DNA of 64,000 bases from Gammaproteobacteria bacterium (lineage in GTDB: Bacteria; Pseudomonadota; Gammaproteobacteria; Pseudomonadales; Pseudohongiellaceae), in contig JAQWZF010000003.1 in the NCBI GenBank assembly GCA_029253585.1, positions 62,001-126,000 of the forward strand, given 5' to 3'. The notes beneath the pieces were generated by a model, which saw only the letters and a list, made by a program, of their open reading frames with translations, searched no databases and was not told where the DNA came from. Each line of letters opens with the position of its first letter. Position 1 is the first letter of the stretch. Of this stretch, positions 10,747 to 18,277 are shown piece by piece. The position numbers were made by a program, and so were the translations under genes.

Positions 10747-11508
10747 ATGCCAGTTAGCCTGAAAGAGCTTGAAGCCGAATTAAAACAAGTGCTGCGACCC
10801 GAGCAGTTTAATGACTATTGCCCCAATGGATTGCAGGTGCAGGGGCGTGAAAAAATATCTAAGCTAGTGACTGGGGTTACTGCCTGTCAGCAATTGATCG
10901 ATGCCGCCGCCGCAGCGAAAGCCGATGCCTTGTTGGTTCATCATGGTTATTTCTGGCGTGGAGAAGATCAGTCGATATCGGGAATAAAGAAGTCGCGTAT
11001 CGAGGCCTTGCTGAAACACAATATTAGTCTCCTGGCCTATCATTTGCCCCTCGATGTGCATCGAGAATTTGGCAATAACCTGCAGTTGGCACAGCGCTTG
11101 GGAATCGAGATTGAGGGGGAGCTAGGCAAGCAGAACAATCACCCTATCGGGCTCACCGGAACCCTGGCTGAAGATGCCGATTTCAATTCGTTGCAGGCTT
11201 TGATCGAGCAAAAACTCGGTAGGCAGCCCCTAGCAGTTGAAGGGAAGTCGAAAAGTATAAAATCAGTGGCCTGGTGTACTGGCGCTGCGCAGAATTATAT
11301 CGAGCTCGCCGTTGCCGCCGGTGTCGATGCCTACATCACAGGAGAAGTGTCTGAGCCTACAGTGCATATTGCAAGGGAGTCTGGCATCCATTTCTTCTCA
11401 GCCGGGCATCATGCCACAGAGCGTTATGGGGTTCAGGCTATAGGCAACTATCTGGCAGAGAAGTTTGGGTTGGAGCACCAGTTTATCGATATCGATAATC
11501 CAGTCTAA
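10747..11508 (+). CDS. Nif3-like dinuclear metal centre hexameric protein
   Basis: 253 residues from the ATG at 10747, preceded by AAGGTGG at a good distance; a TTG at 10729 is in frame but less supported. The protein has the YbgI/Nif3 metal-binding pattern: LLVHHGYFWRG, HLPLDVHREFGNN, the central TGAAQNYIELAVAAGVDAYI segment and C-terminal GHHATERYGVQA. Family members form hexameric rings with a di-metal site; E. coli YbgI has been annotated as GTP cyclohydrolase I type 2 with uncertain function. It lies head-to-head with degS, and a perfect TATAAT occurs at 10698-10703. Confidence 0.88.
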   Translation: MPVSLKELEAELKQVLRPEQFNDYCPNGLQVQGREKISKLVTGVTACQQLIDAAAAAKADALLVHHGYFWRGEDQSISGIKKSRIEALLKHNISLLAYHLPLDVHREFGNNLQLAQRLGIEIEGELGKQNNHPIGLTGTLAEDADFNSLQALIEQKLGRQPLAVEGKSKSIKSVAWCTGAAQNYIELAVAAGVDAYITGEVSEPTVHIARESGIHFFSAGHHATERYGVQAIGNYLAEKFGLEHQFIDIDNPV

Positions 11509-11552
11509 CTGCCTAACTGCCTAACTGCCTAACTGCCTCGCTGCGCTACTGC
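11505..11552. repeat. 8-base tandem repeat between convergent genes
   Basis: Four perfect consecutive copies of CTAACTGC occupy 11505-11536. Two degenerate copies follow (CTCGCTGC and GCTACTGC, 11537-11552). The first copy contains the stop codon of the Nif3 gene, and the last overlaps the stop codon of cysNC at 11546-11548. This is a small microsatellite-like array in the gap of two convergent genes. It has no hairpin potential that I can see. Confidence 0.9.
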
Positions 11553-13450
11553 ATAATTTCCTTCTCGCGCATTAATCGCAAAACCTTCTCCAGGCATTCA
11601 TCTGCAGACAAGGCTGCCGTATCTAGTTCGAGGTGCACGACTTCGGGCACACTATAGGGAAACGACAGGCCAGGAATGTCTGAGGATTCTGTTCCTTCTG
11701 CGGCAGCATACAATCCACTTGGGTCTCGCTGAACAGAAACTTCCATGGGCGGATTGAGGTAAATGATGTAGCAGTTGTCTTTGCCGATTACACTGATAGC
11801 ATGTTCTCTGGAATCGGCGTTGGGCGCTACGAAGGAAGCGCAGCAGATCACACCTGAATCATTCAGGAATCTGGCGATGTGGGCGCTGCGTCTTAAATTT
11901 TCGGCGCGGCCCTCGGCGTCGTGAGCGAGGTCTTTACTTATGCCCAGCCGCATAGTCTTGCCGTCCAATACGGTACTTACGCGCCCGCGATCGAATAGCC
12001 GTCTCTCCAGGCCATGGGCGAGAGTGGACTTGCCGGATCCTGAGACGCCGACGAACATAATCGTGGCGGGTTTCTGGCCGTAACGAGCGGCGCGTTCTTC
12101 CTTGGTAACGATGATATGGCTGGCTTCGCTGCGTGTTCTTCTTGGCTGTTGCGTGCAGTCGATCATGCCGGCTCCAACAGTTACATTCCTGAGCCTGTCT
12201 ATAATAATAAAGCTGCCAGTGGCGCTGTTGTCCTTGTAGCTGTCGAAACAAACTGTCTCGTCCAAGTTAATTTCGGTTAGGCCAATTTCATTTAATTCCA
12301 GGCCTGGGGCGGGATGCTTTTCCAGTGTATTTACGTCGATTCGGCTATGAATCGTATTCAGGCTGCCGCTTACAGTCTTGCTACCTAATTTGAAATCAAA
12401 AACTTTTCCCGGAAGCAATGGGGTCTCTGTCATCCATACGACAGTGGCGTCGAAGCGCGTGTCGCTGGCGGGAACATTCTCGGGATGCGCGAGTATGTCG
12501 CCACGGCTCACGTCGATCTCATCTTCCAGTGTGAGCGTAACGGCAATGCCCGCGTGAGCTAACTCAAGCTCTTCCTCGTAGGTTACGATGGATTTGATGC
12601 GACTCGTCTTGTTCGACGGCAGAACCGTTATCTCGTCACCCTTGCGGATTACTCCTGAGGCGAGAGTACCGCAGAAGCCGCGAAAGTTTAAGTTGGGTCG
12701 GTTGACGTACTGCACCGGAAAGCGAAAATCGGAATAGTTCTTGTCGCCGGCAATCTCGATGCTTTCGAGAAGCGGCATCAATGCACCGCCGTCATACCAG
12801 GGAGTGAGCTCGCTTGGGTTCACCACGTTATCCCCGGTTAGTGCAGACATGGGTATAAAGTGGAAGTTGGCCGGGTCGAGTTTCTCGCTGAATTTTAGGT
12901 AGTCGGCTTTGATGTCATTAAAGACGCTCTCGCTGAAATCGACCAGATCCATTTTATTGACGGCAACAATAATCTGCTTAATACCCAGCAGGGAGGCGAT
13001 AAAGCTATGCCGCCGCGTCTGGATCTGAACGCCGTGGCGCGCATCGATTAGAATTATTGCCAGATCGCAGGTGGAAGCGCCGGTGGCCATGTTGCGCGTG
13101 TATTGTTCGTGGCCGGGAGTGTCGGCGATGATGAACTTTCTTTTCGCGGTGGAGAAATAACGATAGGCCACGTCGATAGTAATGCCCTGTTCGCGTTCTG
13201 CCTGCAGGCCATCTACCAGTAACGCCAGATCAATGTTTCCCCCAGTGGTTCCCGACTTAACGCTGTCGGCCTCAATGGCTGAAAGCTGGTCTTCATAGAT
13301 CATCTTGGAGTCATGAAGCAGGCGACCGATCAATGTGCTCTTGCCATCGTCCACGCTACCACAGGTCAGCAGGCGCAGCAGTTCCTTGCGTTCGTGTTGA
13401 GCCAGGTAGGCACTGATGTCGGTGCTAATTAAGTCGGATTGATGTGACAT
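11546..13450 (-). CDS. cysNC: Bifunctional sulfate adenylyltransferase subunit 1 / APS kinase CysNC
   Basis: 634 residues. Residues 1-440 are the CysN GTPase: P-loop GSVDDGKST at 31-39, DTPGHE at 110-115, NKMD at 165-168, followed by EF-Tu-like beta-barrels. Residues 455-634 are a CysC APS kinase with its own P-loop GVSGSGKST at 468-476. With CysD it makes adenosine 5'-phosphosulfate from sulfate and ATP driven by GTP, and the CysC domain phosphorylates it to PAPS. The fused form is common in pseudomonads. It follows cysD by 52 bases. Confidence 0.97.
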   Translation of the reverse strand: MSHQSDLISTDISAYLAQHERKELLRLLTCGSVDDGKSTLIGRLLHDSKMIYEDQLSAIEADSVKSGTTGGNIDLALLVDGLQAEREQGITIDVAYRYFSTAKRKFIIADTPGHEQYTRNMATGASTCDLAIILIDARHGVQIQTRRHSFIASLLGIKQIIVAVNKMDLVDFSESVFNDIKADYLKFSEKLDPANFHFIPMSALTGDNVVNPSELTPWYDGGALMPLLESIEIAGDKNYSDFRFPVQYVNRPNLNFRGFCGTLASGVIRKGDEITVLPSNKTSRIKSIVTYEEELELAHAGIAVTLTLEDEIDVSRGDILAHPENVPASDTRFDATVVWMTETPLLPGKVFDFKLGSKTVSGSLNTIHSRIDVNTLEKHPAPGLELNEIGLTEINLDETVCFDSYKDNSATGSFIIIDRLRNVTVGAGMIDCTQQPRRTRSEASHIIVTKEERAARYGQKPATIMFVGVSGSGKSTLAHGLERRLFDRGRVSTVLDGKTMRLGISKDLAHDAEGRAENLRRSAHIARFLNDSGVICCASFVAPNADSREHAISVIGKDNCYIIYLNPPMEVSVQRDPSGLYAAAEGTESSDIPGLSFPYSVPEVVHLELDTAALSADECLEKVLRLMREKEIMQ

Positions 13451-13502
13451 GTCTGTTTAGATTCTCATGCGGCTGCGTTTGCTGGTTGCCTGATTGCGGT
13501 GG

Positions 13503-14411
13503 CTAGAAATAGCCTCGGCGTTTCTTGTCTTCCATGGAGCCACTCTTGTCTGAATCGATGAGTCGCCCCTGTCTCTCGGAGCTTGTAGCCAAAAGCATTT
13601 CCTGAATGATCTCGGGAAGGGTAGTGGCGGTAGAGTCGACTGCACCGGAGAGTGGGTAGCAGCCCAGAGTGCGAAAGCGCACGGTCTTGGTTTCGATTTT
13701 CTGACCTTCTTCGATAGGCATTCGATCGTCATCAACAAGGATGTCAACACCGTCGATGTTGACGACGGGCCTGGGCTTGGCGAAGTATAAAGGTACGATA
13801 TCGATATTGTTTAAGTAGATGTACTGCCAAATATCCAGCTCGGTCCAATTGGAAAGTGGGAAGACTCGTATACTCTCGCCTTTATTGATCTTTCCATTGT
13901 AGATATTCCACAGCTCTGGTCTTTGGTTTTTGGGATCCCAGACGTGATTCTTGTCGCGGAAAGAAAACACTCTTTCTTTGGCACGGGATTTCTCCTCGTC
14001 GCGTCTAGCCCCGCCGAAGGCCGCATCAAATTTATATTTATTCAGAGCCTGTTTTAAAGCTTGGGTCTTCATGATGTCGGTGTGTTTTTCGCTGCCGTGG
14101 GTAAACGGGCCAACACCCGCGTTGACACCCTCCTGATTGATATGCACGATCATGTCCAGGCCAAGCTTCTCGATCTGTTGGTCGCGAAAGGCGATCATCT
14201 CCTTGAACTTCCATGTTGTGTCGACATGCATCAGGGGGAAGGGCAGTTTGCCAGGGTAGAAGGCTTTCAGTGCCAGGTGCAACATGACTGCCGAGTCTTT
14301 GCCGACTGAGTACAGCATAACCGGTTTATCGAATTCGGCAGCAACCTCACGCATAATGTAAATGCTCTCGGCTTCGAGTTGTTTTAGGTGAGTTAGATTG
14401 TATTCGGACAT
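13503..14411 (-). CDS. cysD: Sulfate adenylyltransferase subunit 2 CysD
   Basis: 302 residues, typical length. It is the PP-loop ATP pyrophosphatase subunit of ATP sulfurylase; the loop [18 protein letters not shown] lies at about 34-51. Further family motifs are [43 protein letters not shown] and the C-terminal RGRLID-like tail ending KKRRGYF. It is paired with cysNC downstream and acts in assimilatory sulfate activation. No Cys-box regulatory site could be identified upstream. Confidence 0.97.
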   Translation of the reverse strand: MSEYNLTHLKQLEAESIYIMREVAAEFDKPVMLYSVGKDSAVMLHLALKAFYPGKLPFPLMHVDTTWKFKEMIAFRDQQIEKLGLDMIVHINQEGVNAGVGPFTHGSEKHTDIMKTQALKQALNKYKFDAAFGGARRDEEKSRAKERVFSFRDKNHVWDPKNQRPELWNIYNGKINKGESIRVFPLSNWTELDIWQYIYLNNIDIVPLYFAKPRPVVNIDGVDILVDDDRMPIEEGQKIETKTVRFRTLGCYPLSGAVDSTATTLPEIIQEMLLATSSERQGRLIDSDKSGSMEDKKRRGYF

Positions 14412-14493
14412 AATCTGTTAATTCATAGGGGACAGAGACAGCTGTCTGTCGAAAATTCGATGAGGCGCGTTAGTTGCTGCAGTGATGTTCGGT

Positions 14494-14961
14494 TTAATGC
14501 TTGGGCTGGTTTGAGGCTTCTTCTTCGCTGTTTGAGATAGACTTACTAATGCCAAACTCTTCGGATAGCGCCCCTTTCTGGCTTGGGTCTTGCTTTGCCG
14601 CATAATCCTTCGGAGGGTTCAGACCGCCAGCAGCCCCGGGCTCTTCATTGCTATCGAACACGGCATCGGAGCCGGCGGGTAGTAGTTTGCTCGCCACTTC
14701 ATTGCTGCATAGATCTTGGGCGCCGCTCGCCAAATGCTGATAGACCTCGCGATAACTCTCCGTCATATGCTGCACTAAGTCGGCTGTCATGCTGAAATGG
14801 TCGCTTACATTGTCGCGATAGGTCAGATGATTATCTTTGATGTCGCGAATTTGATTTTCCAATTCCTGGACTCGTGATGCACTGCTGTTTAAGCGACTGG
14901 AGAATACTACGCCAATGATTACTCCGACGGCTAGACATGCTATTGCAGTTACCCAGATCAT
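14494..14961 (-). CDS. zapG: ZapG/YhcB family envelope protein (DUF1043)
   Basis: 155 residues. An N-terminal membrane segment (about 2-20) is followed by a heptad-rich coiled coil and the family core HLTYRDNVSDHFSMTADLVQ, then a low-complexity Ser/Glu/Pro tail. E. coli YhcB (ZapG) is an inner-membrane protein linked to cell division and envelope synthesis. It lies head-to-head with zapE, matching the yhcB-zapE neighbourhood in other gammaproteobacteria. The tail is poorly conserved in the family. Confidence 0.88.
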   Translation of the reverse strand: MIWVTAIACLAVGVIIGVVFSSRLNSSASRVQELENQIRDIKDNHLTYRDNVSDHFSMTADLVQHMTESYREVYQHLASGAQDLCSNEVASKLLPAGSDAVFDSNEEPGAAGGLNPPKDYAAKQDPSQKGALSEEFGISKSISNSEEEASNQPKH

Positions 14962-15213
14962 TCAACTAATCGCCTCTTGATGACATCTCGCTCAAATGTT
15001 TTGCCCCTTGCTGGCTTCCAGTTCAAGGCACGAAAGGCAAGTATACCCCAGTTTAGGTGATTTTTTTAGCAATCTTGTTGTTTGTGTGCCTGCTGAGTGT
15101 CGTTCACGTAAGTAGAGGTGGCTTGGGAGTGAATAGAGGTTGCCATTCATCTGAAGAGTCTGGAAACTTAGCGGATTTTCGACAGCAGCTACTTGGCAGA
15201 GCACCTTCTTGGT

Positions 15214-15267
15214 CAAGGAAACCTTCTTAGACAAGGAAACCATTTTAGGCAAGGAAACCATGGGTCC
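15214..15267 (+). repeat. 18-base tandem repeat at the zapE start, each unit carrying a Shine-Dalgarno-like core
   Basis: The decamer CAAGGAAACC occurs three times with exact 18-base spacing at 15214-15223, 15232-15241 and 15250-15259. The last copy directly precedes the ATG of zapE at 15260, where AAGGAAA is its likely ribosome-binding site. Because 18 is a multiple of three, the frame stays open upstream and would encode repeated KET-x-L units if a TTG at 15209 were used. The array therefore either multiplies ribosome-binding cores or extends the N-terminus. Confidence 0.85.
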
Positions 15268-16369
15268 ATTGCAGCGCTACAACCTCGACCTTCAGAACAA
15301 CACAATATCTGCCGATGATGCGCAGTTTGCGCTAGTGGGTCAGCTACAGCAATTGTATGAGCAAATCTCGCGTTTCCAGGGGGCGAGCCCAGGACCTAAG
15401 GCATGGTTGCAAAACAAATTATTTGGTAGCGATCAGCATAGCGCCCCAATTCGGGGTCTCTATATTTGGGGTGGAGTGGGGCGCGGCAAGACCTATTTGA
15501 TGGATGTGTTCTTCGAGAGCCTGCCCGGTAAGGCAAAAATGCGTACGCATTTTCATCGCTTCATGCAAAGGGTTCATCGCGACCTAGCATCGTTACAGGG
15601 GGTGAAGAATCCTCTGGAGCAGGTAGCGGACAAGATAGCCAGAGAGTCGCGCGTTCTATGTTTCGATGAATTTTTCGTTCGTGATATCGGTGACGCGATG
15701 ATTCTTGCCGGGTTGCTGGAAGCGCTGTTTGCCCGGCAGGTGATATTAGTCGCTACGTCGAACATAGAGCCCGACCGACTTTACGAGGATGGCCTGCAGA
15801 GACAGCGCTTCATGCGCGCGATAGACCTTATTAAGGATCATACAAAAACCGTAGAGATTTCCAGCGGTATCGACTATCGCCTGCGCAGTCTCAACCAGGC
15901 TACGCTTTATCACTGCCCTATAACCGCTGCTACCGAAGCAAAGTTGCTGGAATGCTTCTTTGAACTCACCCCTGACCGGGAGCACGCCAAAAAAAGGGAA
16001 GAGATTGAGATACTGGAGCGACGTATAGGCACGCAATACTGTAACCAGGACGTGGTGTGGTTTGCCTTCGAGCAGATATGTGAGGGAGCTCGTAGCGCGT
16101 TCGACTATGTGGAATTGGCGAAGATTTACCATGCGGTCATCCTGTCAGGAGTGCCGCAGATGCGGGAAGAGTCCAGCGATAGTGCGCGGCGCTTCATTAG
16201 TTTGGTCGACGAACTCTACGATAGGCGCGTGAAGCTATTTATCGCTGCCGAGGTGCCAATAGCCGAGCTATATAGTGGGGAAAAGCTGCAATTTGAGTTC
16301 GAGCGAACCGAATCCAGGCTGATAGAGATGCAATCGGAGGAGTATCTTAGTGATGAGCATGTGCCTTGA
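15260..16369 (+). CDS. zapE: Cell division protein ZapE (AFG1-like ATPase)
   Basis: 369 residues from the ATG at 15260, which has AAGGAAA just upstream. Walker A GGVGRGKT is at 71-78, followed by YLMDVFFESLP and HFHRFMQRVH; Walker B is in LCFDEFFVRDIGDAMIL. This is the AFG1/ZapE family, a cytoplasmic AAA-like ATPase that associates with the Z-ring and modulates FtsZ in E. coli. Start choice is complicated by an 18-base repeat immediately upstream that keeps the frame open to a TTG at 15209. It is divergent from zapG. Confidence 0.94.
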   Translation: MGPLQRYNLDLQNNTISADDAQFALVGQLQQLYEQISRFQGASPGPKAWLQNKLFGSDQHSAPIRGLYIWGGVGRGKTYLMDVFFESLPGKAKMRTHFHRFMQRVHRDLASLQGVKNPLEQVADKIARESRVLCFDEFFVRDIGDAMILAGLLEALFARQVILVATSNIEPDRLYEDGLQRQRFMRAIDLIKDHTKTVEISSGIDYRLRSLNQATLYHCPITAATEAKLLECFFELTPDREHAKKREEIEILERRIGTQYCNQDVVWFAFEQICEGARSAFDYVELAKIYHAVILSGVPQMREESSDSARRFISLVDELYDRRVKLFIAAEVPIAELYSGEKLQFEFERTESRLIEMQSEEYLSDEHVP

Positions 16370-16504
16370 GTCCTGGAGCCCGCTCAGATTAGGATATATT
16401 TGCTGAAATTTAGCCAAAACTGTCATGCGGCCGGCAGCCGTGAATGGCGACTGGCGATACTATCCTCAGCTCCCGAAAAATCTACATTCTAGGCCTAAAT
16501 TCGC

Positions 16505-16533
16505 TTGAATATTGGACATCGCTCCGGTAGTAT
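16505..16533 (+). promoter_or_regulatory. Candidate sigma-70 promoter for rplM-rpsI
   Basis: TTGAAT at 16505-16510 and TAGTAT at 16528-16533 are separated by exactly 17 bases, 36 bases before the rplM ATG. Both hexamers differ from consensus, so this is a plausible but unproven promoter. The 199-base gap between zapE and rplM holds no other gene. Confidence 0.4.
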
Positions 16534-16568
16534 TCGCGCTCCTTAAAGCAAAGCCTAATGACAGAATA

Positions 16569-16997
16569 ATGAAGACTTATAGCGCAAAACCACACGAAGT
16601 AGACCAGAAATGGCTTATCGTAGATGCAGAAGGCCAGACTCTAGGCCGCATGGCTACTGAGATAGCGATTCGCCTTCGCGGCAAACACAAGCCAGAATAC
16701 ACGGCTCACGTGGATGTGGGCGATTTTGTCGTCGTAATCAATGCTGACAAGGTAAGAGTAACTGGCAATAAGGCGAAGGGTAAGATCTATCACGCTCACT
16801 CTGGTTTTCCAGGTGGCCTGAAATCTCTGTCTTTCGAGAAATTGCTGGATAAAGCCCCAGAACGTGTCGTTCAATTGGCCGTTAAGGGTATGCTCCCTAG
16901 AAGCCCTCTAGGTAGAGCGATGTTCAAGAAACTCAAAGTATATGCCGGATCTGAGCACCCTCATGGCGCGCAGCAACCGCAGACACTTCAACTTTAA
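16569..16997 (+). CDS. rplM: 50S ribosomal protein L13
   Basis: 142 residues, the same length as E. coli L13, beginning [15 protein letters not shown]. The frame is open further upstream to 16512 but that extension is not part of the family. Conserved segments [20 protein letters not shown] and [20 protein letters not shown] are intact. The next gene, rpsI, follows after 16 bases, the standard rplM-rpsI operon. Confidence 0.98.
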   Translation: MKTYSAKPHEVDQKWLIVDAEGQTLGRMATEIAIRLRGKHKPEYTAHVDVGDFVVVINADKVRVTGNKAKGKIYHAHSGFPGGLKSLSFEKLLDKAPERVVQLAVKGMLPRSPLGRAMFKKLKVYAGSEHPHGAQQPQTLQL

Positions 16998-17013
16998 GAG
17001 GTTCGCCTGATTT

Positions 17014-17406
17014 ATGTCTAGCACTCAATATTACGGTACTGGCCGACGCAAGACCTCGACAGCGAGAGTCTTTCTAACTAGCGGTAGCGGTGCGATTACC
17101 GTAAACAGTCGACCCCTGGATGGTTATTTTGGACGCGAAGTTGCGCGAATGATCGTGAAGCAGCCACTCGAGCTTGTGGAGATGGTTGAGAAATTCGATA
17201 TTAAAGTCACTGTGCGCGGCGGTGGTAGCTTCGGCCAAGCCGGTGCGATCAGACACGGCATCACTCGTGCACTAATGGACTACGATGAAGAGCTAAAGCC
17301 AACGTTGCGTAAGGCTGGATTCGTAACCCGCGACGCGCGTGAAGTTGAAAGAAAGAAAGTTGGCCTACGCAAAGCACGTAAGAAGCCACAGTTTTCCAAG
17401 CGTTAA
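17014..17406 (+). CDS. rpsI: 30S ribosomal protein S9
   Basis: 130 residues, as in E. coli. The protein has the S9 signature [19 protein letters not shown] and the basic C-terminal tail [14 protein letters not shown] that reaches into the P-site. It is transcribed with rplM and followed at once by a strong intrinsic terminator. Confidence 0.98.
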   Translation: MSSTQYYGTGRRKTSTARVFLTSGSGAITVNSRPLDGYFGREVARMIVKQPLELVEMVEKFDIKVTVRGGGSFGQAGAIRHGITRALMDYDEELKPTLRKAGFVTRDAREVERKKVGLRKARKKPQFSKR

Positions 17407-17421
17407 AACCTTGGATGTTAA

Positions 17422-17459
17422 AAAACGCCGATTTCGGGTTCGAAATTGGCGTTTTTTTT
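17422..17459 (+). terminator. Rho-independent terminator of rplM-rpsI
   Basis: A 15-base-pair stem with one G-T pair (arms 17422-17436 and 17441-17455, four-base loop) is followed by a run of T to 17459. It lies 15 bases after the rpsI stop. Arm sequence AACGCC...GGCGTT at the base continues into A and T runs, so it could also work weakly on the other strand. Confidence 0.92.
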
Positions 17460-17674
17460 GCCTGTAAAAAAATATTTTTCTCCCCTGTTATCAATGGTAT
17501 AGCTAGCATTTAGGCGGCACCTAGACTTGCTAAAAAGTGTAAAATTGACTAACATTCACGCGCTTTGCCGACCCTCCATGGCGGTATGGCCCAAACTCGC
17601 GATCAATGAGTCGCATATCCCTGAGCTGCAGGGATAATTCAATTTACAAGCTTGTTCTCAAGGAGAAATTTACG

Positions 17675-18277
17675 GTGACTGACGACAGTACTAATGCTGG
17701 CCGTAGACGGTTTTTAGTGGGTTCGACTTCGGTTGTAGGTGCCGCTGGAGTTGTTGGGGGTGCGGCCCCTTTTATCGGGTCTTGGAGTCCGAGTGCCAAG
17801 GCGCGTGCTGCCGGTGCACCAGTTAGAATTGACATCAGTCGTCTGCAAGACGGTGAGATGTTAGGCCCCATCCCCGCATGGCGTGGCAGGCCCATATTTG
17901 TTATCAAGCGTTCGGAGGAAATACTGAGCGCCTTGAATGAAGATCCGGGTCGCTTAACCGATCCCGATTCGGAGCAGCTTGAACAACCCGGCTATGCTCA
18001 GAATGAAACTCGATCGCGCACACCCGATGTCATGGTGCTTGTCGGCTTGTGCCCACATCTTTTCTGTTCACCTACGCCGCATATAGAGCTCAAGCCAGAG
18101 CCTTTCGATACTGAGTGGCGTGGTGGTTTTTTCTGTCCTTGCCATGGGTCGCGTTTTGATCTGGCTGGCCGTGTTTACAGTGGCTCACCTTCTTCTCGAA
18201 ACATGGAAGTTCCACCTTACTCCTTCGAGGGAGACAACGTCCTCGTGATAGGTATTGATGAGGAGACAACGGCATGA
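17675..18277 (+). CDS. petA: Ubiquinol-cytochrome c reductase Rieske iron-sulfur subunit
   Basis: 200 residues from a GTG at 17675, set by AAGGAG nine bases upstream; the frame is open to 17606 but the extension lacks a site. A twin-arginine motif RRRFLVG (10-16) precedes one membrane anchor. The Rieske fold has box 1 C126-P-H128-L-F-C131 and box 2 CPCHGS (C154, C156, H157). All four cluster ligands (Cys126, His128, Cys154, His157) and the disulfide pair (Cys131, Cys156) are kept, but box 1 reads CPHLFC where the bc1 family has CTHLGC. It overlaps the cytochrome b gene by 4 bases. Confidence 0.95.
   Translation: MTDDSTNAGRRRFLVGSTSVVGAAGVVGGAAPFIGSWSPSAKARAAGAPVRIDISRLQDGEMLGPIPAWRGRPIFVIKRSEEILSALNEDPGRLTDPDSEQLEQPGYAQNETRSRTPDVMVLVGLCPHLFCSPTPHIELKPEPFDTEWRGGFFCPCHGSRFDLAGRVYSGSPSSRNMEVPPYSFEGDNVLVIGIDEETTA

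Noticed and set aside
13457..13750. 97-codon minus-strand frame at the end of cysD
   Set aside because: It is an alternate frame of cysD, which is complete and conserved.
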